NCBI GenBank assembly: GCA_034669145.1
Contig: JAXDNY010000009.1
Location: forward strand, 1-64,000
Reading direction: 5' to 3'
DNA from: PALSA-894 sp034669145
GTDB lineage: Bacteria; Pseudomonadota; Alphaproteobacteria; Rhizobiales; Xanthobacteraceae
Length of the DNA stretch: 64,000 bases
The stretch's first letter is position 1; each line of letters opens with the position of its first letter. Of the stretch, positions 1 to 8,269 are shown piece by piece. The notes beneath the pieces are model-generated. The model saw nothing but the letters and a program-made list of their open reading frames with translations. It searched no databases and was not told the DNA's origin. The position numbers and the translations under genes are program-made.

Positions 1-102
1 GCCGCACGCCTCCGCCGCCGACACGATCCAGTCGGTGAGCACGCCGCCGCCCTCGCCGCCGAGCGCTGCGATGAGCAATGTGACGGGGCGGGCCTCGGTC
101 AC
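1..102 (-). CDS. iorB: Indolepyruvate ferredoxin oxidoreductase beta subunit, N-terminal fragment
   Basis: Only the first 34 codons lie in the window. Read on the minus strand from a GTG at 102, they encode a beta-strand followed by a glycine-rich GGEGGGVLTDW segment, typical of the gamma-domain start of 2-oxoacid:ferredoxin oxidoreductases. The GTG overlaps the iorA stop codon by four bases (GTGA), so the subunits are translationally coupled. IorAB oxidatively decarboxylates arylpyruvates from aromatic amino-acid breakdown to aryl-acyl-CoA in the cytoplasm, passing electrons to ferredoxin. The assignment leans on the intact iorA gene directly upstream; the rest of the protein is beyond the window edge. 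Confidence 0.85.
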   Translation of the reverse strand, partial: MTEARPVTLLIAALGGEGGGVLTDWIVSAAEACG

Positions 103-2252
103 GCCGCGACCTCTTTCGGCGCAAGCCACGAGATCACCGCGCGGCGCATGCGATGCATGACGCGGTCCCAGCGCGACGCGTTCTGGATCACCTCGGCGCG
201 GTAGAAGGAAGGGCACAACACCGCCGCGTGCGCGACCTCGCCGCACAGCCCGCAGCCGACACAGCTTTCGATCACGGCGGCGACCGGATCGGTGCGCAAT
301 GGATCGGGCGACGGCTTCACGGTAAGCGAGGGGCAGCCGGAGAGGCGGATGCACGAATGGTCGCCGGTGCAGATCTCGTCGTCGACGCCGAACTTGGTGC
401 GCACCACGCGCCCGCCGGCTTTCAGCGTCACGGCGTCCTCGGCGCGCACGCGGCGCTGGCGCGCGAGCTGGCACTCGCCGTCCGCGATGATGACCTTGAG
501 GCCCTGCACGGATGTGCTCATCGCCTCCTTGAGCGTCTTCACCATCGTGGCGACCGAATAGGTGCGCACCGTGCGCATCCACTTCACACCGAACGAGCGC
601 AGCGTGGACTCCACATCCATGCCGGGCGCCGAGCCCTGGCGGCTCGCGAGACTCGACGGCATGTATTGCTGGCCGGTCGCCGACGTGTAGCCGTTCTGCA
701 CGACGATCAGCACGCCGTCGTTCTTGTTGAACAGGTTCGAGGCGACGCCGGTGATCAGCCCGTTGTGCCAGAAGCCGCCGTCGCCCATCACGGAGATCGG
801 GCGTGCTTTCAGGTTCGGCGCAACCGCGGCCGCGCTCGCGAGCGACATGCCGTAGCCGAGGATCGAGTTGCCCATCGAGAACGGCGCGAAGGTCGCGAAC
901 GAGTGGCAGCCGATGTCGGCCGAGATGTGCGTCGGGCCGATGTCGCGCTGCGTGAGCTTGAGCGCGGCAAACACCGGGCGCTCGGGACAGCCGGTGCAGA
1001 AGTTCGGCGGGCGCGGCGGAAGTTCGCCGACGGTCGCGATGGCGGCGGCCTTGTGGCCGAGCAGCCGGTCGGCCCTGGCGGCGATGTCCGCCGTGTCGAG
1101 GCCGGCGGGCTTTGCGGCGCTCAGGAAATTCGCGAGCCCGCGCAGCATCACCTCGCCGGTGTATTCGCCGGCCTTGGGCAGCGCGCCCTTGCCGTGAATG
1201 CGCGTGTTGATGTCGGCGCGGCGCAGCTCGGCGTTGACCGACTGTTCGATGTAATCCGGGAAGCCCTCCTCGACGATGAGGATGTCGCGCTTGCCGAGGC
1301 AGAAGGCTTTCAGCTCGTCCGGGATCAGCGGATAGGCGAGGTTGAGGCAGTAGATCGGAATGCGCGCGTTGCCGAAATTGTCCGCGAGGCCGAGCCGAGA
1401 GAGCGCGCGCTGCGTCGTGTTGTAGAGCCCGCCGAGCACCACGATGCCGGTGTCTTTCAGATCGCCGTGGAAAAACTCATTGAGTTTGTGCTCGCGCGCG
1501 AACGCCTGCGCGGCCGGCAGCCGCTCGTCGATCTTGAGCTTCTCGTGCGCGAAGGTGAGCGGCGGATGCGCGAGGCGCGCATAGTTGAAGCGCGCCGGCG
1601 CATCGATGCGGTTGAGGCCGGAGGCCGCCGAGGCGCGGTTGGTCTTGGCGGTGAATTCGCCGGTGACGTGACAGGCGCGCACGCGCAACTCAAGCATCAC
1701 GGGCGCATGGCTCGCCTCGGAGAGCTCGAAGCCTTTCTCCACCATGCGCACGATCGCCCGCAGATCGGGCCGCGGATCGAGCAGCCACATCGAGGATTTC
1801 ATCGCGTAGGCGTAAGAGCGCTCCTGGATCACGCTCGCGCCCTCGCCGTAGTCCTCGCCGATGATGATCAGCGCGCCGCCCATCACGCCGGGCGACGACA
1901 GGTTCGACAGCGCATCGGCCGCCACATTGGTGCCGACGATCGATTTCCACGTCACCGCGCCGCGCAGCGGATAGTTGATCGAGGCGCCAAGCATGGCGGC
2001 GGCGGAGGCCTCGTTGGTGCAGGTCTCCAGATGCACGCCGAGCTCGGCCATCATATCTTCGGCGTCGACCAGTACGTCGAGCAGGTGCGACACCGGCGCG
2101 CCCTGGTAGCCGCCCACATAGGCGACGCCGGACTGCAGCAGCGCCTTGGTCACTGCGAGGATGCCCTCGCCGCGAAAGGTTTCGCCGTCGCCGAGCTTGA
2201 GCGCCTCGACTTCCCTGTCGAATGAGCGTTCGGCCATTCCCGGTTCCCACAT
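99..2252 (-). CDS. iorA: Indolepyruvate ferredoxin oxidoreductase alpha subunit
   Basis: A protein of about 717 residues, a normal length for IorA. The N-terminal half is the pyrimidine-binding domain of 2-oxoacid oxidoreductases. A cysteine motif FCTGCPERP lies near residues 415-425, and the thiamine-diphosphate motif GDGGFWHNG near 489-497, followed by the expected downstream Asn (VVQN). The C-terminus carries ferredoxin-like cysteines (HSCIRLSGCP near 632-641, then CVGCGLCGEV near 664-673), although the second cluster is not a textbook CxxCxxCxxxCP repeat. Together with iorB it converts arylpyruvate plus CoA to aryl-acyl-CoA. An in-frame ATG at 2237, with GGGAA upstream, is an equally good or better start than the one at 2252. 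Confidence 0.93.
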   Translation of the reverse strand: MWEPGMAERSFDREVEALKLGDGETFRGEGILAVTKALLQSGVAYVGGYQGAPVSHLLDVLVDAEDMMAELGVHLETCTNEASAAAMLGASINYPLRGAVTWKSIVGTNVAADALSNLSSPGVMGGALIIIGEDYGEGASVIQERSYAYAMKSSMWLLDPRPDLRAIVRMVEKGFELSEASHAPVMLELRVRACHVTGEFTAKTNRASAASGLNRIDAPARFNYARLAHPPLTFAHEKLKIDERLPAAQAFAREHKLNEFFHGDLKDTGIVVLGGLYNTTQRALSRLGLADNFGNARIPIYCLNLAYPLIPDELKAFCLGKRDILIVEEGFPDYIEQSVNAELRRADINTRIHGKGALPKAGEYTGEVMLRGLANFLSAAKPAGLDTADIAARADRLLGHKAAAIATVGELPPRPPNFCTGCPERPVFAALKLTQRDIGPTHISADIGCHSFATFAPFSMGNSILGYGMSLASAAAVAPNLKARPISVMGDGGFWHNGLITGVASNLFNKNDGVLIVVQNGYTSATGQQYMPSSLASRQGSAPGMDVESTLRSFGVKWMRTVRTYSVATMVKTLKEAMSTSVQGLKVIIADGECQLARQRRVRAEDAVTLKAGGRVVRTKFGVDDEICTGDHSCIRLSGCPSLTVKPSPDPLRTDPVAAVIESCVGCGLCGEVAHAAVLCPSFYRAEVIQNASRWDRVMHRMRRAVISWLAPKEVAA

Positions 2253-2334
2253 GACTGTCTGGAGTCATTCTAGCGCGGCAGGGCGCGGAATGGGATAGTC
2301 TCGCAGTTTCAGCTCAAGAAAAGCCGGAGGACCC

Positions 2335-2637
2335 ATGATCCACGTCGTCGCCATCATCACCGCCAAGCCGGGCCAGCGCGCGGCCGTGCTCGCGAACTTC
2401 GCCGCCAATCGGCCGGCCGTGCTCGCCGAGGCGGGCTGCATCGAGTATGGCGCCGCGGTCGACGTCGAGGACATGGGGACGGCCGCGTATGGGCCGGACG
2501 CGTTCGTGGTGATCGAGAAATGGGAGAGCGCGGATCACCTCAAGGCGCACGCGGTCGCGCCGCACATGAAGGAATACGGCGCCAGGAACAAGGATCTGGT
2601 GGCGAGCCGCGTGATCCACGTGCTCAAGCCGGTGTAG
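2335..2637 (+). CDS. Putative quinol/antibiotic biosynthesis monooxygenase-type (ABM, dimeric alpha-beta barrel) protein
   Basis: A complete 100-residue protein, the usual size of a one-domain ABM-fold protein such as YgiN. The sequence begins with a beta-strand (MIHVVAIITAKPGQ), continues with the helix that normally carries the PGxxxxV..F pattern, and has a WESADHLKAHAVAPHM segment matching the family's E.W.....L..H....H signature. Such proteins form dimeric barrels and oxidise quinols or cyclic metabolites without cofactor, or bind heme. It is divergent from iorA and convergent with the dehalogenase gene, ending one base before that gene's stop. The substrate cannot be told from sequence. 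GGAGG just upstream of the ATG supports the start. Confidence 0.85.
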   Translation: MIHVVAIITAKPGQRAAVLANFAANRPAVLAEAGCIEYGAAVDVEDMGTAAYGPDAFVVIEKWESADHLKAHAVAPHMKEYGARNKDLVASRVIHVLKPV

Positions 2638-3563
2638 TCAACCGCGCACCCGCTTCACAAACTCCGCAACGGCCCGCCCGATCTCGTCCGGTGAATCCTC
2701 CTGCACGAAATGCAGACCCTTCACGGTGACCTCGGTCTGGTTGCGCCAGACGCGACAAATCTCGCGCTGGCGGCCGGTGAGGATCGAGCCGGGATCGGCA
2801 TTGATGAACAGCTTCGGCACATCGGACGTGGCGAGCCAGGCCGCATAGTCTCGACCACCCGCACGACGTCGGCGGGCTCGCCCTCGACCGGGATCTGGCG
2901 CGGCCAGGTCAGCGTCGGACGGCGATCCTCGCCGGCGTTCGCGAACGGCCGGCGGTATTCGGCCATCTCGTCGTCGGTGCGCTTGCGCAGCATCGAACCG
3001 GGCAGCACCCGCTCGACGAACATGTTCTTGGCCAGGATCATCTCTTCGCCGGCGGGCGAGCGAAATCCCTGGAACGCGCGGCGCGCGTTCTCGGGCCAGT
3101 CCGTCCACGTCACCGGCGTAACGATTGCCTCCATGTAGGCGATGCCGGCGACGCGCTCGCGGTTGCGGTTCGCCCATTCGAAGCCGAGCGCCGAGCCCCA
3201 GTCGTGAATGACGAAGACGATGCGGTTGCCCAGCGCGAGCCGATCCCACAGCGCGAACAGGTGCTCGCGCTGTTCCGCGTAGGTGTAACGCGCGGCGCTC
3301 GAGTCCGGCAGCTTGTCGCTGTCGCCCATGCCGATCAGGTCGCAGGCGATCAGCCGTCCAAGACCTTCGCAATGCGGCATCACGTTGCGCCACAGATACG
3401 ACGAAGTCGGGTTGCCGTGCTGGAACACGATCGCGTCGCCCGCGCCTTCGTCGACGGTGGCCATGCGGCGGCCGAGGACGGTGGCGAATTTTTTCGGTGC
3501 GAAGGGTTTGGCGGAGATGGGTATGAGCGTCTCAGCTTTTGTTCCCCGGATGCGATGCAGCAC
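2638..3563 (-). pseudogene. Haloalkane dehalogenase (LinB/DhaA-like), frameshifted near 2849
   Basis: An alpha/beta-hydrolase that would hydrolyse carbon-halogen bonds of haloalkanes. The catalytic set of subfamily HLD-II is present: halide-binding Asn51 (HGNPTSSYLW), nucleophile Asp121 with Trp122 (IHDWGSALGF), the acid Glu145 (YMEAIV) and the base His in KGLHFVQEDSP near the C-terminus. The His lies in a different frame: at about 2849 the reading GTCGAGACTAT requires one extra base (GAGGAC) to join RVVE to DYAAWLATSD. A single-base deletion therefore splits the gene into N-terminal (to 2721) and C-terminal (from 2638) frames. The GTG start at 3563 lies inside a palindromic repeat, so the native start may have been displaced. 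Either a genuine pseudogene or a sequencing error. Confidence 0.8.
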
Positions 3564-3598
3564 GGAGTGAAACGGAGTGGTGCATCGCTGATCCGGGG
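3544..3598. repeat. Intergenic palindrome (CCCCGGAT...ATCCGGGG family)
   Basis: An inverted repeat with arms CCCCGGATGCGATGCA and TGCATCGCTGATCCGGGG around a GGAGTGAAACGGAGTG core. It overlaps the presumed 5' end of the dehalogenase gene. A related copy is at 25424-25468. Confidence 0.8.
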
Positions 3599-3632
3599 CC
3601 CCGGTTTCCGCGCAACTTAGGTCAACCGGTGC

Positions 3633-4073
3633 TCAAAACATCCCGTTATTGTGCGGCATCTTCTCGGGGATGTCCTGCACCACGTCCCAGTGTTCGACGA
3701 TCTTGCCGTTCTCGAGCCGGAAGATGTCCACGATGGCGCGACCGCGCGTGCCCGGCTCGCGCACCGCATGGACATGCAGGATCACGAAATCGCCTTCGGC
3801 AAAGACCTTCTTGATCTCGCTGTGCGAGTTGGGAAACTTCTCGCGCAGAAAGCCGAGAAAGCCCTTGAAGCCCTCGATGCCGTCAGGCGCACCGGGATTG
3901 TGCTGGATGTATTTTGGCCCGAAGTATTTCGCCGCCGCCTCGAAGTCCTTCTTGTTCAGCCCTGCCTCGTAGAATTCGAACACGGTTTTCTTGTTGGCTT
4001 CCATGTCGGCCGCGCGTGCGGACGGCAGGGCAAATGTCAGAGCAAGAATGACGAACGGAACGACCCATCTCAT
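3633..4073 (-). CDS. Exported SnoaL-like (NTF2-fold) protein
   Basis: A 146-residue protein with a clear Sec signal peptide (hydrophobic residues 3-16, then SARA-ADME, cleavage near residue 22). The mature part is a cystatin-like NTF2 fold of the SnoaL type: an N-terminal helix with VFEFYEAGLNKKDFEAAAKYF, the Y-I-Q-H-N-P element, and the strand IVDIFRLENGKIVEHWDVVQDIP shared with SnoaL-like aldol-condensing enzymes (COG4922 group). It is periplasmic by prediction. Being on the same strand as the TRAP genes and 19 bases from dctM, it probably belongs to that transcription unit, as the last or a separately coupled gene. No substrate can be assigned. Confidence 0.85.
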   Translation of the reverse strand: MRWVVPFVILALTFALPSARAADMEANKKTVFEFYEAGLNKKDFEAAAKYFGPKYIQHNPGAPDGIEGFKGFLGFLREKFPNSHSEIKKVFAEGDFVILHVHAVREPGTRGRAIVDIFRLENGKIVEHWDVVQDIPEKMPHNNGMF

Positions 4074-4092
4074 GACACGCTCCTTTCGAGAG

Positions 4093-5391
4093 TTACATCC
4101 GGGACGGCAGCCACAGCGAGATGATCGGAAAGGCGATCAGGATCACCAGCCGGATGAGGTCGGTGATGATGAACGGCATCACACCATAGAAGATGCTCGA
4201 TATCTTCACGTCCTCGATCACGCTCTTGATGACGAAGATGTTCATGCCGACCGGCGGATGGATGAGACCAAGCTCCACCGTCATCACAATGATGACGCCG
4301 AACCAGATCGGGTCGAAGCCAAGCGTCTTGATGACGGGGAAGATGATCGGCACGGTGAGAATGATCATGGCGAGCGCGTCCATGAGACAGCCGAGCACCA
4401 GGTACATCAGCATGATCAGCGCCAGCACGCCGTAGGCGCCGATGCCCAGCCCGGTGAGAAACTCCGTGACCTTCTGCGGCGTCTGCGTGATGGTGAGGAA
4501 ATAGCCGAACAGGAGCGCGCCGATCAGGATGGTGAATACCGCCGCGGTGACGCGGGTGGTCTCCAGCAGCGCGCGCAGGATGTCCGGCCCGGACAGCTTG
4601 CGGCGCGCGACACCGATGATGAAGGCGCCGCCCGCACCGGCGCCGGCCGCTTCGGTCGCGGTGAACAGGCCGCCGTAAAGTCCGCCGATCACGAAGGCGA
4701 ACAGCAGCAGCGTCGCCCAGATGTCCTTGAGCGCCGCCAGCTGCTCGGCGACCGGCGTGCGCTGGCCTTGCGGCAAAAAGCCCGGCCGCGCATAGCCGAT
4801 GATCGTAATGGTGATCATATACATCGACACGGCGAGCAGGCCCGGGACGATGCCGGCGATGAACAGCTTGCCGACGTCCTGCTCGGTAATCAGCCCATAG
4901 ATGGCGAATACCGTCGAGGGCGGAATCATGATGCCGAGTGTGCCGCCGGCCGCGATCACGCCGGTGGCGAACGACTGCGGGTAGCCGAAGCGGCGCATCT
5001 CCGGGTAGGCGACCTTCGAGAAGGTCGCGGCAGTGGCGACCGACGAGCCGCAGATCGCCGCGAACCCGCCGCACGCCGCAATGGTGGCGATGCCGAGCCC
5101 GCCACGCAGGTGCCCCAGGAACGCGTTGGCGGCGCGAAACAGTTCGCGGCTCATGCCGGACGTGGTGGCGAACGCGCCCATCAGCAGGAACAGCGGCACC
5201 ACGGCGAAGTTGAAGTCGGTCACGGTGCGCATCGTGGTGTGGCCGACGATCTTCAGCGCGGGCGCGCCGGAGGTCAGGTAACCGAAGCCCGTGACGCCGA
5301 CGAGCCCCATCGCCATGCCGACCGGCACGCGCAGCAGCATCAGCACGAACAGGCTGACGAACCCGATGATGGCGACGGCGTCGGTGCTCAT
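4093..5391 (-). CDS. TRAP transporter large permease, DctM family
   Basis: A 432-residue polytopic inner-membrane protein starting at MSTDAVAIIGF. It shows the hallmarks of DctM: about twelve hydrophobic segments, the sequence GMAMGLVGVTGF, the small-residue-rich stretch AICGSSVATAATFSKVAYPEM, the GIMIPPSTVFAIYG motif and its second-half counterpart VELGLIHPPVGMNIFV. These re-entrant hairpins form the sodium and substrate site. It pairs with the small permease directly upstream (2-base gap) and the binding protein at 6133-7152 to import an organic acid using the sodium gradient. An upstream in-frame extension to 5865 is an overlap with dctQ and was not used. Confidence 0.95.
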   Translation of the reverse strand: MSTDAVAIIGFVSLFVLMLLRVPVGMAMGLVGVTGFGYLTSGAPALKIVGHTTMRTVTDFNFAVVPLFLLMGAFATTSGMSRELFRAANAFLGHLRGGLGIATIAACGGFAAICGSSVATAATFSKVAYPEMRRFGYPQSFATGVIAAGGTLGIMIPPSTVFAIYGLITEQDVGKLFIAGIVPGLLAVSMYMITITIIGYARPGFLPQGQRTPVAEQLAALKDIWATLLLFAFVIGGLYGGLFTATEAAGAGAGGAFIIGVARRKLSGPDILRALLETTRVTAAVFTILIGALLFGYFLTITQTPQKVTEFLTGLGIGAYGVLALIMLMYLVLGCLMDALAMIILTVPIIFPVIKTLGFDPIWFGVIIVMTVELGLIHPPVGMNIFVIKSVIEDVKISSIFYGVMPFIITDLIRLVILIAFPIISLWLPSRM

Positions 5392-5393
5392 CG

Positions 5394-5891
5394 TTATTCG
5401 ACCGGCCGCAATTCGTCGGGCTTTTTCATCAGCTCGGGGTGGAAGACCAGCCGATAGGTGCGCACCGCGATCAGCAGCACCGCCGCGATGTCGCCGATCC
5501 ATGCCAGCGCGAAGAACGGCCACACCGGCAGGCGCAGGTCGAAGGTCTGGACGTTGGAGTCGCGCGTGGTGACCACCTTGTCGAACAGCGTCCAGGTCTG
5601 CACCGCCACCACGAACAGCAGCACCAGCGTGGCGAACACGTCCATGACGCGCTGCCAGCGCGGGCTGACGTTGGCGTAGAGCAGGTCGACGGTGATGTGC
5701 GTGCCGCGATACGAGGTCGCCGCGATGCCCCAGAAGATCGTGATGCCGAGCAGAAGCTGGCCGAAGTCGTACGAGTCCGGGATCTGGATCGAGAAGAAGT
5801 AGCGCAGCATGATCGAGATGAACACGTCGGCCGCCACCACGCCGACGAGGATCGCGGCGATCCACTCGATCGAGTCGATGAAGCGATCCAT
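5394..5891 (-). CDS. TRAP transporter small permease, DctQ family
   Basis: A small inner-membrane subunit of about 165 residues with four predicted transmembrane helices, containing the family pattern RYFFSIQIPDSYDFGQLLLG and a basic/aromatic C-terminus. It supports DctM in the TRAP complex. I placed the start at MDRFIDSIEW (5891); a GTG at 5906 with an AGGTGAG sequence just upstream is a real alternative. A longer frame running to 5984 would take its first residues from the palindromic repeat at 5937-6044 and is unlikely. The gene lies between the binding-protein gene and dctM, the standard TRAP order P-Q-M. Confidence 0.92.
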   Translation of the reverse strand: MDRFIDSIEWIAAILVGVVAADVFISIMLRYFFSIQIPDSYDFGQLLLGITIFWGIAATSYRGTHITVDLLYANVSPRWQRVMDVFATLVLLFVVAVQTWTLFDKVVTTRDSNVQTFDLRLPVWPFFALAWIGDIAAVLLIAVRTYRLVFHPELMKKPDELRPVE

Positions 5892-5936
5892 GTAACGCGC
5901 GTTCACGTGCTCACCTGCCCCCGTCGTCTTACCGAA

Positions 5937-6044
5937 CCTCATCCTGAGGAGGGCGCGAAGCGCCCGTCTCGAAGGATGGCCCACGCTCCGAGTTTGCCGC
6001 CATCCTTCGAGACGCCTCGCTACGCTCGGCTCCTCAGGATGAGG
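5937..6044. repeat. Twin inverted palindrome, CCTCATCCTGAGGAG family
   Basis: Two copies of one palindromic unit face each other. Each runs from an outer CCTCATCCTGAGGAG through a small hairpin to an inner GTCTCGAAGGATGG, with about 20 unrelated bases between them. The pair sits between the TRAP binding-protein and dctQ genes. A partial third copy follows at 6054-6075. Confidence 0.9.
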
Positions 6045-6132
6045 TTTAAGTACGCGCGCTCCTCAGGGTGAGGGCTTATGAGAACGGCGGCGAGACCGTC
6101 GCCGCCGCCGCTTCTCCGCTCATTCGATACCT

Positions 6133-7152
6133 TCAATACGCCGCGCTGAACTTCGCCAACGCCGCCTTCAGCTCCTTCATGATGGCGTCCGGATCGCCGC
6201 CACCCTTCTTGACGGTGGCGCTCCAGCTTTTCTCCAGCGGCTCGGCCGCTTTCTTCCATTCGGCGAGTTGCGCATCCGAGATCGGGTAGACCTCGTGTGC
6301 GCTATCGGCCTTGAGCTTGGCGATGCCGGCATGCTCGAAGTCCGCCCAGGCGCCGGCGACCTTGCCGGCCCACTCGTTGGTGCAGTGATCGTCGATCACC
6401 TTCTTCTGCGCGGCCGACATCTGGCCGTAGGTGCCCTTGTTGAACACGAACGCGAAGGTCGTCACGTAGAGCGGCACGTCCATGTGGTACTTGGTGACCT
6501 TGTCGATGCCGAACAGCGGCACCGAGCCCCACGGGAACGTCACCGCGTCGGCGACGCCCTTCTCGAGGATGTCGCGCACTTCCGGCGCGCTCGACTGCAC
6601 ATTGGTGGCGCCGAGCTGCGACATGAAGGTCGCCATGGTGGCGTGTGCGGGGCGGATCTTCATGCCCTTGATGTCGCCCGGCGCCATGATCTTCTTGGCC
6701 TTGGAATGGAACGAGCCGGGGTCGTGCACGAAGGCGAGGCAGAACTTCACGTCCTGCATCTCCTTCTCGGCGTATTTGCGATACCAGTCGTCGAGCGCCA
6801 GCGAGCCGCCCTTGGCGTTGGAGACGAGGAACGGCAGCTCGCCCGCGCCGATGATCGGGAAGCGGCCCGGCTGATAGCCCGGATTGACGTAAGTCAGGTC
6901 CGCGATGCCGTCGCGCGCCATATCGTAATGGTCGAACGCCTTGCCGAGCTGCTGCGAGGGATAGACCTTGTATTTGATGCTGCCGTTCGAGGCCTTCTCG
7001 ACCGAGGCGCCCCAATCCTCCAGCGACTTCTGCAGCGGATGCGAGGGTGGCACCCAGTGCGCGATGCGCAGCTCGAACGTCTTGTCCTGCGCGCACGCGG
7101 CACCCGCGGCCACAACCAGAGCGGCGCCGAGCGCAACGAGTTTCAATCGCAT
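6133..7152 (-). CDS. TRAP transporter substrate-binding protein, DctP family
   Basis: A 339-residue periplasmic binding protein. The start at 7152 gives a clean Sec signal peptide (MRLKLVALGAALVVAAGAACA-QD) and is preceded by a strong GGGAGGG Shine-Dalgarno. The mature protein begins with the FELRIAHWVPPSHP strand, contains YPSQQLGKAFDHYDMARDGIADL, and has the conserved MKIRPAHATMATFMSQLG stretch in which the Arg pairs with the ligand carboxylate in DctP proteins. It delivers a carboxylated substrate to the DctQM permease encoded downstream. A separate long frame start at 7206 was rejected because it would precede the signal peptide. Confidence 0.95.
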   Translation of the reverse strand: MRLKLVALGAALVVAAGAACAQDKTFELRIAHWVPPSHPLQKSLEDWGASVEKASNGSIKYKVYPSQQLGKAFDHYDMARDGIADLTYVNPGYQPGRFPIIGAGELPFLVSNAKGGSLALDDWYRKYAEKEMQDVKFCLAFVHDPGSFHSKAKKIMAPGDIKGMKIRPAHATMATFMSQLGATNVQSSAPEVRDILEKGVADAVTFPWGSVPLFGIDKVTKYHMDVPLYVTTFAFVFNKGTYGQMSAAQKKVIDDHCTNEWAGKVAGAWADFEHAGIAKLKADSAHEVYPISDAQLAEWKKAAEPLEKSWSATVKKGGGDPDAIMKELKAALAKFSAAY

Positions 7153-7224
7153 GCAAACCCTCCCTTGAGCCTTAAAATTCTGCGTTCTCGCAGTTCGCCG
7201 CAACACTAGCGACGACGAACGCCG

Positions 7225-7334
7225 CTGTCATCCCGGCCAAGCGGCCGCAGGCCGCGCGAGCCGGGACCCATCTCTCCTCCGGTACGGGCTGCCCGGTGGG
7301 TCCCGGGTCTCGCTGCGCTCGCCCGGGATGACAG
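7225..7334. repeat. Twin inverted palindrome, CTGTCATCCCGG family
   Basis: Outer arms CTGTCATCCCGG and CCCGGGATGACAG; inner arms GGGACCCAT and TGGGTCCCGGG; a spacer of about 25 bases. It lies between the TRAP operon and marR. A closely related pair is at 12148-12252, and both are followed by AGTTGAG. Confidence 0.85.
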
Positions 7335-7380
7335 TTGAGAATGTATGGATAACATGCGGGGCAACGCACCTGGAGTGGGA

Positions 7381-7893
7381 ATGGGCAAACAAACGATCGA
7401 CCTCGGGCCGCTGCCGGACCTGATCGGCTATGTGCTGCGGCGCGCGCAGCTCGCCGTGTTCCAGGATTTCTTCGCGGCGTTCACACCGTTTGACATCCGC
7501 CCGGCGCAGTTCTCGGTGCTGACCGTAATCGAGCGCAATCCGGGCCTGACGCAGAGCCAGGTCGCAGAGGCGCTCGGCATCAAGCGCACCAATTTCGTCG
7601 GCCTGCTCGACGCGCTGGAAGCGCGCGGACTGACCGAGCGGCGCCCGGCCGCGCGCGACAAGCGCTCCTATGCGCTCTATCTCACGGCGGAGGGCGCGGC
7701 ACTGATGCGCAGGCTCAAGCCGGTAATCAAGGCGCATGAGACGCGCATGATTGCCAAGATGGGCGAGGACGGTCGCGCGGCGCTGATCGCGCTGCTGCGG
7801 GAGATTACGGACGGGAGTGGCTCTCCCAACGGCGCGCGCCTTAAGGGAGCGAAAGCTTCGCGAGCACCTCGGGCGGGATCGGCTGCGACTTGA
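7381..7893 (+). CDS. MarR-family transcriptional regulator
   Basis: A 170-residue winged-helix regulator. Visible MarR features are the dimerisation helix before FDIRPAQFSVL, the recognition region LTQSQVAEALGIKRTNFVGLLDALEARGL, and the wing TERRPAARDKRSYALYLT, with its conserved D-R-S/R pattern. I chose the ATG at 7381 because GGAGTGGG precedes it; an ATG at 7345 is possible. The last 53 bases overlap, tail to tail, the thioesterase gene of the beta-oxidation operon. MarR relatives near such operons (CouR/FerR type) sense aryl-CoA thioesters, so it may repress that operon, but this is inference from position. Confidence 0.9.
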   Translation: MGKQTIDLGPLPDLIGYVLRRAQLAVFQDFFAAFTPFDIRPAQFSVLTVIERNPGLTQSQVAEALGIKRTNFVGLLDALEARGLTERRPAARDKRSYALYLTAEGAALMRRLKPVIKAHETRMIAKMGEDGRAALIALLREITDGSGSPNGARLKGAKASRAPRAGSAAT

Positions 7894-8269
7894 TCTTGAC
7901 TGGGTCGGCCGGATCGCGCCCAACCCAGACGCGGGTCTCGAACGCCTCGACCGCGAGCGCGCCGTCCTTCTTGAGATGATGCGTGATGTTGAAGCTGGAG
8001 CGCTTCGCCTCGGTCATCGTGGTCTCGATGGTCACGTCGTCACCGAAGCGGCACGGGATGAGGAAGCGCGCGCGGGTGTCGACCATCGGGTAGCCGGCGA
8101 ACTTGAACGTCTCGAACATCTGGTACTTGGTCAGTCCCGTGGCGGCCGAGAACATCGCCGTGGTCGAGGCGTCGAACATCTCGAAATAGCGCGGGTAAAA
8201 CACGATGCCGGCGGGGTCGCACTCGCCCCACTGGATGCGCCGCGCCACGATGTTGGTGAGGTAGGGCAT
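7841..8269 (-). CDS. Acyl-CoA thioesterase, 4-hydroxybenzoyl-CoA thioesterase (hot-dog) family
   Basis: A 142-residue single hot-dog domain. The N-terminal strand leads into WGECDPAGIVFYPRYFEMFD, where the Asp of the DPAG element corresponds to the catalytic Asp of Pseudomonas 4-hydroxybenzoyl-CoA thioesterase. It should cleave an (aryl)acyl-CoA to the free acid and CoA. Its ATG overlaps the stop of the upstream SDR by one base (TAATG), making it the last gene of a ligase-thiolase-SDR-thioesterase operon, where it would release the end product or unblock CoA. The 3' end overlaps the convergent marR gene by about 53 bases. Confidence 0.92.
   Translation of the reverse strand: MPYLTNIVARRIQWGECDPAGIVFYPRYFEMFDASTTAMFSAATGLTKYQMFETFKFAGYPMVDTRARFLIPCRFGDDVTIETTMTEAKRSSFNITHHLKKDGALAVEAFETRVWVGRDPADPVKIKSQPIPPEVLAKLSLP

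Noticed and set aside
153..2225. A 690-codon plus-strand open frame opposite iorA
   Set aside because: It is the antisense of a gene with complete ThDP motifs, and its His/Arg/Ala-rich composition is that of a high-GC shadow frame.
3991..5457. A 488-codon plus-strand frame rich in Asp, His, Arg and Gln
   Set aside because: Antisense to the TRAP permease; low-complexity composition from reversed hydrophobic codons.
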